A stretch of 12,084 nucleotides of DNA from Candidatus Woesearchaeota archaeon. Its GTDB lineage: Archaea > Nanobdellota > Nanobdellia > Woesearchaeales > GW2011-AR9. A model generated the notes under the pieces. It had not been told where the DNA came from, did no database searches, and was given only the letters and a program-made list of their open reading frames with translations. Shown here piece by piece: positions 1-5,537 of this stretch. The stretch lies in the NCBI GenBank assembly GCA_016181345.1, contig JACOZM010000112.1:1-12084 (forward strand), in the 5' to 3' direction. Positions within the stretch are counted from its first letter, which is position 1, and each line of letters begins with the position of its first letter. The translations under genes were made by a program, and so were the position numbers.

Positions 1-133
1 AGATCGTTTAGCTCAAGAATATGGTTTAGAATGGCCTGCAGAGACGGCAGTAAGAGAATTTTGTGAAGAGGCTTTCAGTGATCGGCGATATCCGGAAGAT
101 TTTGCCGAAGGAGACATCACGAATATTATTTAG
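1..133 (+). CDS. C-terminal fragment of an unknown protein (5' end outside window)
   Basis: An open frame (first full codon at base 2) runs from the window edge to a TAG at 131-133, giving 43 residues that begin DRLAQEYGLEWP and end GDITNII. The fragment is hydrophilic and acidic with no membrane segment. The other forward frame checked, starting at base 1, hits a stop early, which supports this frame. I do not recognise the family, and too little is present to assign one. The next gene begins only 9 nt after the stop, so the two are probably co-transcribed. Confidence 0.55.
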   Translation, partial: DRLAQEYGLEWPAETAVREFCEEAFSDRRYPEDFAEGDITNII

Positions 134-142
134 CTAGGGGGA

Positions 143-472
143 ATGAACGATGACGTCAGTGGAAGAACATATCATTGTCTAGTTTATTTAGCAACAATAC
201 ATCGGAAGGATTTCTCTTTAAGTAGAAGAGAACTGTCTGATCTTAGGCCGTTGAGTACTGTCCATCCTGAAGCTATTTTTCCTTTAACGCAATTGGCTTT
301 ACTCCATTTAAAATATGTACTAAGGGAAAAAGCTTGGATGCCATCTGAATGGTGGAAAGGATATGAAAATGGAGGGCTAGAAAGAAAAATCCCCGAGTTT
401 CAGCATCTTGGATATAAGGCCTCTTCTTTCCCTGGCGCTATATCCTGTTTTCATGAAAGAGGATTAATTTAA
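143..472 (+). CDS. Hypothetical protein, 109 aa
   Basis: I do not recognise this protein. It is a soluble-looking, basic/aromatic 109-residue protein without a signal peptide or membrane helix. It has a leucine-rich central stretch (about residues 46-62, LTQLALLHLKYVLRE) followed by a tryptophan-rich segment, WMPSEWWKGYENGG (about 65-78), and ends in HERGLI. ATG 143 is the only sensible start; the next in-frame Met is about residue 66. The G-rich run at 137-141 is just upstream of the start, closer than a normal Shine-Dalgarno, so its role is unclear. It lies 9 nt after the preceding gene, suggesting an operon. Coding status is likely from length, compact spacing and ordinary composition, but no domain confirms it. 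Confidence 0.6.
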   Translation: MNDDVSGRTYHCLVYLATIHRKDFSLSRRELSDLRPLSTVHPEAIFPLTQLALLHLKYVLREKAWMPSEWWKGYENGGLERKIPEFQHLGYKASSFPGAISCFHERGLI

Positions 473-479
473 CGTAAAG

Positions 480-487
480 TATAAATA
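480..487 (+). promoter_or_regulatory. Candidate TATA box (TATAAATA) upstream of the HAD gene
   Basis: TATAAATA lies just after the stop of the 109-aa gene. Archaeal transcription starts about 26 nt downstream of the TATA centre, which would put the start near 510, inside the 3' arm of the hairpin at 491-516, and give a leader of about 75 nt. The tandem repeat at 541-576 offers alternative AT-rich promoter elements nearer the gene, so which one is used is uncertain. Confidence 0.4.
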
Positions 488-490
488 AAA

Positions 491-516
491 CCCCCTTATT
501 GAAAATATCTAGGGGG
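491..516 (+). repeat. Short inverted repeat CCCCCT...AGGGGG (hairpin)
   Basis: CCCCCT (491-496) and AGGGGG (511-516) are perfect complements separated by a 14-nt A/T-rich loop. The pure G:C arms stand out in otherwise A/T-rich DNA. It could be a transcript hairpin ending the upstream two-gene unit or a protein-binding site. No U-tract follows it, so it is not a typical terminator. The 3' arm is part of a 10-bp motif also found at 134-143. Confidence 0.45.
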
Positions 517-540
517 AAGATACGCCTTAATACTACTCGC

Positions 541-576
541 ATAAAATATTCAAAACAGATAAAATATTTAAAACGG
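541..576 (+). repeat. Tandem 18-bp duplication in the HAD-gene promoter region
   Basis: ATAAAATATTCAAAACAG (541-558) is followed directly by ATAAAATATTTAAAACGG (559-576): 16 of 18 bases are identical and there is no spacer. Each unit contains a TATA-like AT core. The first copy is centred about 35-40 nt before the start codon and could position a start leaving a short leader; the second copy is too close for that and runs into the GGAG at 575-578. The duplication may be a doubled promoter element or a repressor operator; the sequence cannot decide. Confidence 0.6.
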
Positions 577-584
577 AGAAAACT

Positions 585-1217
585 ATGATAAAAGCAATCT
601 TATTCGATTTTTGGGGGACGTTGGCAGAACAAGGAGTTTATAGTCCGATCAAACAAGTACGGAATATTCTTAGGATTAGAATGCCATTTCCAGAGTTTGT
701 AATCCGGTTTGAGAAAGCTATGATGCTTAGGCCGTTTAATGATCTTCAAGATACTTTTCTAGCCTTGGGAGAAGAGTTAAATATTAAAATAACTCGACGA
801 GAAATGGATGATCTTATCGGAATGTGGAACAAATCATGGATGCTGGCTGAGCGTTATCCCGAAGTTGAAGATGCCTTGAAACAATTGAAAGAGAAATACG
901 CTCTCGTCCTTGTTGCGAATACTAATAAATCGTACGTCGAAAAAGTAGTAGAGAAATTTAAATTAGGCAGTTATTTTGATAAGGTTTTCTTATCCTATCA
1001 AGAGGGGATAATTAAGACAGATCGGGAATTCTTTTTGCGTGTAGTACAAGAATTAGGATTAAGCGTCGAAGAATGCGTGATGGTTGGAGATAGTATGCAG
1101 AGCGATATCTTAGCAGCACAAGAAGCAGGGATGAAGGCGATCTTAGTTGACAGAAAAAATGCCCGAGACTATACTCCAAAAATAGCCAGCTTACTGGAGT
1201 TAGAGGGAGTTTTATAG
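585..1217 (+). CDS. HAD-superfamily hydrolase-like protein (subfamily IA-like fold)
   Basis: This is a 210-aa haloacid dehalogenase fold protein. Motif I is FDFWGTL (nucleophile D8), followed by a helical cap at about residues 20-90. Motif II is the strand LVLVANTN (about 108-114), motif III is K144 in GIIKTD, and motif IV is VMVGDSMQSD (D169, D174). Typical phosphatases of the family have DxDx in motif I and Ser/Thr in motif II; here the second Asp is Trp10 and motif II reads VANT. Trp10 resembles the DxYGT form of haloacid dehalogenases more than a phosphatase, so the substrate is unknown and phosphatase activity should not be assumed. The start has a GGAG Shine-Dalgarno at 575-578, 6 nt upstream of the ATG. 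RNase Z follows after 31 nt, probably in the same transcript. Confidence 0.88.
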   Translation: MIKAILFDFWGTLAEQGVYSPIKQVRNILRIRMPFPEFVIRFEKAMMLRPFNDLQDTFLALGEELNIKITRREMDDLIGMWNKSWMLAERYPEVEDALKQLKEKYALVLVANTNKSYVEKVVEKFKLGSYFDKVFLSYQEGIIKTDREFFLRVVQELGLSVEECVMVGDSMQSDILAAQEAGMKAILVDRKNARDYTPKIASLLELEGVL

Positions 1218-1248
1218 AGAAAGATAGAGAAGGAGAGAATAAAGACTG

Positions 1249-2139
1249 ATGGTAGAAATAACATTCTTAGGAACTTCGTGTATGCAGCCAACGAAGGAAA
1301 GAAACCATTCTGGAGTTCTGCTTTCTTTTAAAGGAGAGAATATTCTTTTTGATTGCGGAGAAGGAACACAGAGGCAGATGCGCTTTGCCGGAATCAAGCC
1401 AGCCAAAATAACTAGATTATGCATCAGCCACTGGCATGGAGACCATGTTTTTGGTATTCCAGGATTGTTAAGCGCGATGGGTGCAGATCAATTTTCAAAA
1501 AAATTAAAAATTTACGGTCCTAAAGGAAGTAAGAGATATTTTGAACATATGTTTCAATCATTTGCGGCTAAAGGAATCGTTGAGCATGAAGTTCATGAAG
1601 TTACTGATGGAGTGGCGTTTGAAACGGAAACGTTTAAGGTCATTTGCGCTCCGTTAAAGCATTCTACGCCTTGCGTAGGCTATAGTTTTATCGAGAAGAC
1701 GAGATTAAGAATTAATGTACCGAAAGCAAAAGTATTGGGAATTGATGGGCCGTTGTTAGGACGATTGCAAGACGGCGAGGATATTGTCTATAAAGGGAAG
1801 AAGATACTCTCCTCAGATTTAACGTATCCGGTTTCTGGAAAAAAAATCACTGTTTTTGGAGACACGATGCCGTGCGAAGGAGCGAATAGGCTAGCTAAAG
1901 ATGCGGATCTATTGATTTCAGAAGGAACACATTTAGACGATATTAAAGCCAAGACAGAAAAAGCCATGCACCTTACGGTTAAGCAAGCAGCATTAATCGC
2001 TTCAGAAAATAATGTGAAGAAACTTATCATCACTCATATCAGCCCGCGATATAAAAGCACGACGGACATCGTTTCTGAAGCAAGAGATCACTTTGACAAT
2101 TCTATTGTTGCCGAAGATTTTATGAGAATTGATGTTTAA
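1249..2139 (+). CDS. rnz: Ribonuclease Z (tRNA 3' processing endonuclease)
   Basis: This metallo-beta-lactamase-fold endonuclease cuts the 3' trailer from pre-tRNA so that CCA can be added. At 296 aa it has the normal length of the short (dimeric) form. Visible motifs are the PTKERN loop (residues 14-19, the PxKxRN motif), GEGTQRQ (37-43), the zinc-binding HWHGDH (61-66), the strand ending PCVGYSF before the flexible arm, FGDT at about 203-206, then SEGTH, an MHLT segment in the position of the HST loop, and the final metal ligand in ITHISPRY. All catalytic ligands appear intact. AGGAG at 1231-1235 lies 13 nt before the ATG, a rather long spacing. The gene follows the HAD gene and overlaps the end of the convergent lipoprotein gene by 4 bp. 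Confidence 0.95.
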   Translation: MVEITFLGTSCMQPTKERNHSGVLLSFKGENILFDCGEGTQRQMRFAGIKPAKITRLCISHWHGDHVFGIPGLLSAMGADQFSKKLKIYGPKGSKRYFEHMFQSFAAKGIVEHEVHEVTDGVAFETETFKVICAPLKHSTPCVGYSFIEKTRLRINVPKAKVLGIDGPLLGRLQDGEDIVYKGKKILSSDLTYPVSGKKITVFGDTMPCEGANRLAKDADLLISEGTHLDDIKAKTEKAMHLTVKQAALIASENNVKKLIITHISPRYKSTTDIVSEARDHFDNSIVAEDFMRIDV

Positions 2140-2894
2140 GGATAGAGAAGGGGAATAGTGAAATCGCAGGATTGTATGCATTCTTCAAAAGATAACCCCT
2201 CAAAGCTTCCTTCCGAACCAAAATGGTGATAAGAAGCTAATTCTTCAGCCAGTGCTTCATTTTTTTGCTTGGTTGTTATGTGCCCATATTTAAACAGAAG
2301 TTCGATAAGGTGCTTGTTTAATTTGTAAACTGCAGAAAAATTTTCAGGAGTCATTTCACCTTGCCTTTTGATTTGAACTAGCATGTTTGTCCGGACGGCG
2401 TGAACAAAGGATAATTCTTTATCCCTCTCATTTCCAATCAACTTGCGTAATTCTTTAGCCTTTGCTGAAAATCCTTCCCTGTCGAGCTGATCTATCAACT
2501 CTAAAAGAATTTTTTCGGCATGTAAGTACTCTTCCATTGCAAAGGGGAAAAACGCCATCCTATTTCGAGTATCCGGATTTAAAAAATTTCTAAGTCCACC
2601 TAACTTTCCCGGACAGCCCCAACCTGTTGTTGCCAGAGTTACATTGCCCTCTCCACCTTTCCAAAAGATTTCGCTTTTTCGGTTATAATTATCCAATGCT
2701 TTTTGAATTAAGACTGCGTCAGCCGCTAATTCTTTTTGTTTCTGCACGTCTTTCACTACTTCCACTACTGCTTGCTTATCTTTGGGAAACGTTTCGTTTA
2801 ATTTTTCTATTTTCATCTTGCCTTTAGCAGCGCATCCTGCCATTAGGCTTCCAACAAAAATAATGAGATATAAGAGTTTACGTTTAACTGACAT
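2136..2894 (-). CDS. Predicted lipoprotein of unknown function, 252 aa
   Basis: The N-terminus is a lipoprotein-type signal: basic MSVKRK, a hydrophobic stretch LLYLIIFVG, then SLMAGC with candidate lipidated Cys21. The mature protein would sit on the outer face of the membrane. After a charged linker (about 24-60) comes a segment with TTGWGCPGKLGG (Cys94) and then a mostly helical, charged region (about 115-225). The end carries YHHFGSEG and a CIQSC pair (Cys239, Cys243) that could form a disulfide with each other or with Cys94. I recognise no family. A TATA box 26-27 nt before the ATG argues for a leaderless mRNA and supports the start. The gene converges on rnz; the two stop codons share the palindrome TTAA at 2136-2139. 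Confidence 0.8.
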   Translation of the reverse strand: MSVKRKLLYLIIFVGSLMAGCAAKGKMKIEKLNETFPKDKQAVVEVVKDVQKQKELAADAVLIQKALDNYNRKSEIFWKGGEGNVTLATTGWGCPGKLGGLRNFLNPDTRNRMAFFPFAMEEYLHAEKILLELIDQLDREGFSAKAKELRKLIGNERDKELSFVHAVRTNMLVQIKRQGEMTPENFSAVYKLNKHLIELLFKYGHITTKQKNEALAEELASYHHFGSEGSFEGLSFEECIQSCDFTIPLLYP

Positions 2895-2916
2895 AAATGG
2901 AAGAAAGAAAAATGGG

Positions 2917-2924
2917 TATATAAG
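2917..2924 (-). promoter_or_regulatory. TATA box for the lipoprotein gene
   Basis: On the minus strand this reads CTTATATA, centred 26-27 nt upstream of the ATG at 2894. That is the standard archaeal TATA-to-start distance, so transcription should begin at or next to the start codon (leaderless). It lies in the 49-nt gap after hjc, so the lipoprotein gene can be transcribed independently of hjc. Confidence 0.6.
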
Positions 2925-2943
2925 AATATTGGTAAGATAAAAG

Positions 2944-3369
2944 TTAAGAGGTAGAGTTCGAGGAATTCGTCGTATTTACGTTTCCCACTAACTCCTCTTT
3001 CTTTAATCCTCTTCGTTTAGCTAGGTTCACATCAACTGCCCATAAACTGCCGGTACTTTCTAAATCCTCTATCATCATAAAATACCATTCTTCGCCGGCA
3101 AATTTTACCCCTATCCATGATTCTGCGCCAAAATGCTGCGAGAAAAATTTTAGCTGTTCAATTTCATCTTTAGAAAAATATTTTTTTTGGTCTTTGGTAA
3201 CTTTGCATTCTATCGCCAGGCGCCGTATTGCGTTAGCAGCGAGAAGATCAGGAGAAGGATATCGAGAACTTCCACTTCCGGCTGCTCGGATACAAGCCCA
3301 GTTATTTTCATTAAAAAATTGGACTAATTCCCTTTCTCCTTTTGTCCCTTTAGCTTTACGGTTGATCAT
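2944..3369 (-). CDS. hjc: Holliday junction resolvase Hjc
   Basis: Archaeal structure-specific endonuclease that cuts four-way DNA junctions in recombination and fork repair. At 141 aa it is of typical length plus a short tail. The nuclease core is visible: KGTKGERELVQFF with Glu12, GSGSSRYPSPDLLA with Asp41, and the ExK motif IECK with Glu54 and Lys56, matching the E-D-E-K active site known in Sulfolobus Hjc. The hydrophobic EEWYFMMIED strand is typical of the dimer core. The last 13 residues (about 129-141) are an Asn/Thr/Ser-rich low-complexity tail, likely disordered. The ATG at 3369 is 26-27 nt from a TATA box, implying a leaderless mRNA. The gene is divergent from tfe. Confidence 0.95.
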   Translation of the reverse strand: MINRKAKGTKGERELVQFFNENNWACIRAAGSGSSRYPSPDLLAANAIRRLAIECKVTKDQKKYFSKDEIEQLKFFSQHFGAESWIGVKFAGEEWYFMMIEDLESTGSLWAVDVNLAKRRGLKKEELVGNVNTTNSSNSTS

Positions 3370-3392
3370 TATAGAAATCAGAAAAGGCAGCT

Positions 3393-3400
3393 TTATTTAT
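3393..3400 (-). promoter_or_regulatory. BRE/TATA promoter of hjc
   Basis: On the minus strand the sequence GGAAAG (BRE-like, 3401-3406) is followed by ATAAATAA. The TATA centre is about 27 nt before the hjc ATG, so the transcript should start at the initiation codon. Confidence 0.6.
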
Positions 3401-3434
3401 CTTTCCACTATCAACATACCGTAAAAACGAAAGA

Positions 3435-3442
3435 TTTAAAAG
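3435..3442 (+). promoter_or_regulatory. BRE/TATA promoter of tfe
   Basis: CGAAAGA (BRE-like, 3428-3434) precedes TTTAAAAG. A start about 26 nt downstream falls near 3465, leaving a leader of about 20 nt before the ATG at 3486 with no Shine-Dalgarno. It shares the 116-bp divergent region with the hjc promoter. Confidence 0.5.
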
Positions 3443-3485
3443 CGTCATCACTTGTCATGAATAGATACTCTCTATCTACTATAAA

Positions 3486-4124
3486 ATGCGCCTCACTCAA
3501 AAAAAGATTGAAGAAATTCTTGTTAGCTTATTAGGAGAAGATGGACTGTCCTTAATCCGTCAGCTGACTAATCGCGATAATATCTCTGAGTTTGATTTGG
3601 CGAATAAGACGAAGAAAGACATCAAAGTCATTCGAAAACTTCTTTATATTCTTTATAATCATAATCTTGTTTCTTTTAATCGAAAAAAGGACAAGTTAAA
3701 AGGATGGTATATCTATTATTGGACTCTGCTTCCAGAGAGTATTAAATACCTCTATTTTAAAAAGAAAAGAGAACGCTTAGTTAAGTTAAAGGCTCAGCTT
3801 GAGGAAGAAGTAAAAGAGTTATTTTTTGTCTGCCCTAATAACTGCGTGAGGTTGAATTTTGATCAAGCCATGGATATCGAATTCCATTGTCCTGAATGCG
3901 GGGAACTTGTTTCTCAAGATAATGGAGAGAGTATCATGGCTTCTCTTAAAAAAGAAATTCACGAGCTTGAAGGGGAATTGCGAGGAAATGAGAATGCAGG
4001 AAAAGGAGGCGGAAAGAAAACTCCAAGACCGACAAAGAAAGCTAAACCAAAGGCAGATAAAAAAGTAAATATAAAGAAAGGAAAAACCGGAAAGTTGCCA
4101 CGGCCAAAAACTAAAAAACGTTGA
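3486..4124 (+). CDS. tfe: Transcription initiation factor E subunit alpha (TFE) with basic C-terminal tail
   Basis: TFE alpha helps TBP/TFB and RNA polymerase open promoter DNA. The N-terminal winged helix (about 1-95) contains the family-typical region DLANKTKKDIKVIRKLLYIL and LKGWYIYYWTL. A helix (about 92-112) leads to a zinc ribbon with Cys116, Cys120, Cys135 and Cys138 (CPNNC and CPEC), including the family segment VRLNFDQAMDIEFHCPECG. A short coiled region (about 151-168) follows, and then an unusual 40-residue Lys/Pro/Gly-rich tail (about 173-212) full of KK and RP pairs. The tail is probably disordered and could bind nucleic acid. ATG 3486 fits the domain boundary; no Shine-Dalgarno is seen. 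Confidence 0.94.
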   Translation: MRLTQKKIEEILVSLLGEDGLSLIRQLTNRDNISEFDLANKTKKDIKVIRKLLYILYNHNLVSFNRKKDKLKGWYIYYWTLLPESIKYLYFKKKRERLVKLKAQLEEEVKELFFVCPNNCVRLNFDQAMDIEFHCPECGELVSQDNGESIMASLKKEIHELEGELRGNENAGKGGGKKTPRPTKKAKPKADKKVNIKKGKTGKLPRPKTKKR

Positions 4125-4262
4125 ACATTGATGAAGCTTAGAGAAATAAAACGATTCTTAGTTCTAAACAGATAAAGAGCTTCTATGTTAAAATAATTAA
4201 ATACTGAGATGATAGAGATTGAAAACTATTGAAAGGAAGACCTTAAAGAAGAAGATAAAGTT

Positions 4263-4305
4263 AAAAAAAGAATTTAAAAAAAGCAAAAAGGGAAACTAAA
4301 AAAAA
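4263..4305 (-). terminator. Poly-U terminator zone for the 65-aa membrane protein gene
   Basis: Read on the minus strand, immediately after the gene's stop, are U-tracts of 8 (4298-4305), 5 (4285-4289), 7 (4276-4282) and 7 (4263-4269). Archaeal RNA polymerase terminates at such U-runs without needing a hairpin. The rest of the 184-nt gap after tfe (4125-4262) shows nothing else I can support. Confidence 0.65.
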
Positions 4306-4308
4306 GGA

Positions 4309-4506
4309 TTATCTCTTCCGTTTGACCATCACATTCTTGATAGTCTCTTCATCAGCGACAATTTTTCTAGTCATTTTCTCGATGTTCTCTTCCATAGAAG
4401 CAACTCTTCGTTCCATCAAAATGAGAACACGCAACGAATACACTATTGCAGCCAACGTACCGATGATCACTGCGAGAATAACTTCTGCTAACTGTAATTC
4501 TGCCAT
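4309..4506 (-). CDS. Small single-helix membrane protein, 65 aa
   Basis: I do not recognise a named family. Residues about 6-30 (AEVILAVIIGTLAAIVYSL then RVLIL) form one strong transmembrane helix with a short acidic N-terminus. Residues about 32-60 are charged with heptad-like hydrophobic spacing (MERRVASMEENIEKM), suggesting a short coiled coil, and the end is basic (VKRKR). It is probably a cytoplasm-facing, possibly oligomeric membrane protein; which side the tail faces is inference from its positive charge. The start is well supported by GAGGTG on the minus strand (4513-4518), 6 nt before the ATG, a perfect match to the archaeal anti-Shine-Dalgarno, and by a consensus TATA box further upstream. 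Confidence 0.8.
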   Translation of the reverse strand: MAELQLAEVILAVIIGTLAAIVYSLRVLILMERRVASMEENIEKMTRKIVADEETIKNVMVKRKR

Positions 4507-4512
4507 TATTTA

Positions 4513-4518
4513 CACCTC
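4513..4518 (-). promoter_or_regulatory. Strong Shine-Dalgarno (GAGGTG) of the 65-aa membrane protein
   Basis: GAGGTG on the minus strand is 6 nt from the ATG at 4506. It is the clearest Shine-Dalgarno in this part of the window, where neighbours look leaderless. Confidence 0.7.
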
Positions 4519-4579
4519 TTTTTTAACTCGTTTCTTTGCTGAACTAAGCTGAGTAATATGTTTTACTATTTTTAGAGGA

Positions 4580-4587
4580 TATATAAA
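4580..4587 (-). promoter_or_regulatory. Consensus BRE/TATA box of the 65-aa membrane protein gene
   Basis: The minus strand reads TTTATATA, the archaeal consensus, with a purine-rich AGAAA just upstream. Transcription would start near 4557 and give a leader of about 50 nt that contains the Shine-Dalgarno. The other strand also has a TATA-like reading, but the BRE-like element is only on the minus-strand side. Confidence 0.55.
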
Positions 4588-4709
4588 TATTTCTACATCC
4601 TTTCTTAGAATTGCGCCAAAGTAATCAAAAAGAGGAACTGTTGAAAAAGATAAGAGAAAGATGAAGGGGAATAAGAAGGAGGTTACTAGGGATAAAACAA
4701 GAGTAAAAG

Positions 4710-4717
4710 TTTATAAA
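4710..4717 (+). promoter_or_regulatory. BRE/TATA promoter of aIF2 beta; decides its start
   Basis: GTAAAAG (4703-4709, BRE-like) is followed by TTTATAAA. Its centre is 27-28 nt before the ATG at 4741, so transcription should begin at that ATG. An earlier in-frame ATG at 4717 overlaps the TATA box itself and would not be in such an mRNA. Confidence 0.65.
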
Positions 4718-4740
4718 TGATCAACAAGAATACTAGAAAG

Positions 4741-5151
4741 ATGGAAGATTATGAAACCCTACTAAAAAAAGCCCAGGCAGAGCTTCCTGAACAAGCCAGC
4801 GGGAATGAACGTTTTGTTATTGAGAAAATTAAAGGACACTTAGAAGGGAATAAAACGGTGCTAGTTAATCTTAAAAAAATCGCTAAGGACTTTAGCCGCG
4901 ATGAGCAACATTTACTGAAATACTTGTTAAGAGAATTAGCTACTCCAGGAAAGATTATCCGCGACCGGGTTATTTTAGGAACAAAAGTTTCTGCTGCAAA
5001 AATCAATAAAAAAATAAAGAAATATGTCAGTGAATTTGTCTATTGTTCTGAGTGCAGCAAACCTGATACTAAATTAGTAGAAGAAAAGGGCATTACGTAT
5101 CTAAGGTGTTTGGCCTGCGGGGTCAAGAAGCCAGTTAAAAGTTTAAATTAA
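4741..5151 (+). CDS. eif2b: Translation initiation factor aIF2 subunit beta
   Basis: The beta subunit of the heterotrimeric aIF2 that brings initiator Met-tRNA to the small ribosomal subunit. The start MEDYETLLKKAQAELPE matches the usual N-terminus of the family. The central alpha-beta domain (about 23-98) includes the VNLKKIAKDFSRDEQHLLKYLLRELATPG segment common to aIF2 beta/eIF5. The zinc ribbon (about 100-136) has Cys102, Cys105, Cys123 and Cys126 in YCSEC and CLAC, with the typical PDTKL between. At 136 aa it is of normal length. An upstream ATG at 4717 would add 8 residues, but the TATA box position makes a leaderless start at 4741 much more likely. DUF424 follows after 34 nt, probably in the same transcript. 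Confidence 0.93.
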   Translation: MEDYETLLKKAQAELPEQASGNERFVIEKIKGHLEGNKTVLVNLKKIAKDFSRDEQHLLKYLLRELATPGKIIRDRVILGTKVSAAKINKKIKKYVSEFVYCSECSKPDTKLVEEKGITYLRCLACGVKKPVKSLN

Positions 5152-5185
5152 CGCCACGTATTAACAGTTAATTTGGAAATAAAAA

Positions 5186-5485
5186 ATGGTGTTTATTGTT
5201 TCTAAAAAAGAAGGACACAACGGTATGTTGCTTGTCGTTACTGATAAAGAGATTGTTGGAAAGATTTTTACAGAAGGTAAGAGGCAGTTAGATTTGACCA
5301 AGGATTTTTATCGGGGGAAAGACGCCAGTAAGGAAGATGTTGCAAAATTGTTCTCTGAAGCGCGAGATCTTCATCTAACGGGAAAACATTCTGTCGCTTT
5401 AGGAATCGAATTAGGTTACGTTGATGCACAGCATATTCTTTATGTAAAGAGTGTTCCGCATGCACAAGTTGCAGTGATGGGGTAG
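5186..5485 (+). CDS. DUF424 family protein
   Basis: A small archaeal conserved protein of 99 aa, with a family-typical start (MVFIVSKKEGHNGMLLVVTDKEIVGKIF) and a central helical segment DASKEDVAKLFSEARDL. The end has a Gly-rich hydrophobic region and VKSVPHAQVAVMG. No membrane segment or metal site is seen. Its function is not established to my knowledge. Its place 34 nt after aIF2 beta suggests a translation-related role, but that is inference. No clear Shine-Dalgarno or separate TATA box is visible, so it is likely read from the aIF2 beta promoter. It converges with the DNA polymerase gene; a U-tract at 5532-5537 could end this transcript. Confidence 0.85.
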   Translation: MVFIVSKKEGHNGMLLVVTDKEIVGKIFTEGKRQLDLTKDFYRGKDASKEDVAKLFSEARDLHLTGKHSVALGIELGYVDAQHILYVKSVPHAQVAVMG

Positions 5486-5518
5486 AGCTTCGGATCATAG
5501 AAACAACCGGAACATAGC

Positions 5519-5524
5519 AAAAAA
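5519..5524 (-). terminator. U6 tract after the DP2 gene
   Basis: Six A bases on the + strand give U6 in the minus-strand transcript, 12-17 nt after the DP2 stop. It is a short but plausible archaeal terminator for the long orc1-DP1-DP2 unit. Confidence 0.4.
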
Positions 5525-5531
5525 TGATCTG

Positions 5532-5537
5532 TTTTTT
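5532..5537 (+). terminator. U6 tract after the DUF424 gene
   Basis: T6 on the + strand, 47 nt after the DUF424 stop and overlapping the last codons of the convergent DP2 gene. It is a plausible terminator for aIF2 beta-DUF424, forming an interleaved pair with the opposite-strand U-tract. Confidence 0.4.

Noticed and set aside
4128..4220. Possible C/D box RNA after tfe: TGATGA near 4129 and CTGA/GATGATAG near 4204-4213
   Set aside because: The boxes are too far apart (about 70 nt) and there is no internal D' box at the expected 10-12 nt spacing, so archaeal C/D geometry is not met.
4717..4719. ATG at 4717 as the aIF2 beta start
   Set aside because: It overlaps the TATA box; the ATG at 4741 is 27-28 nt from the box centre and gives the usual family N-terminus.
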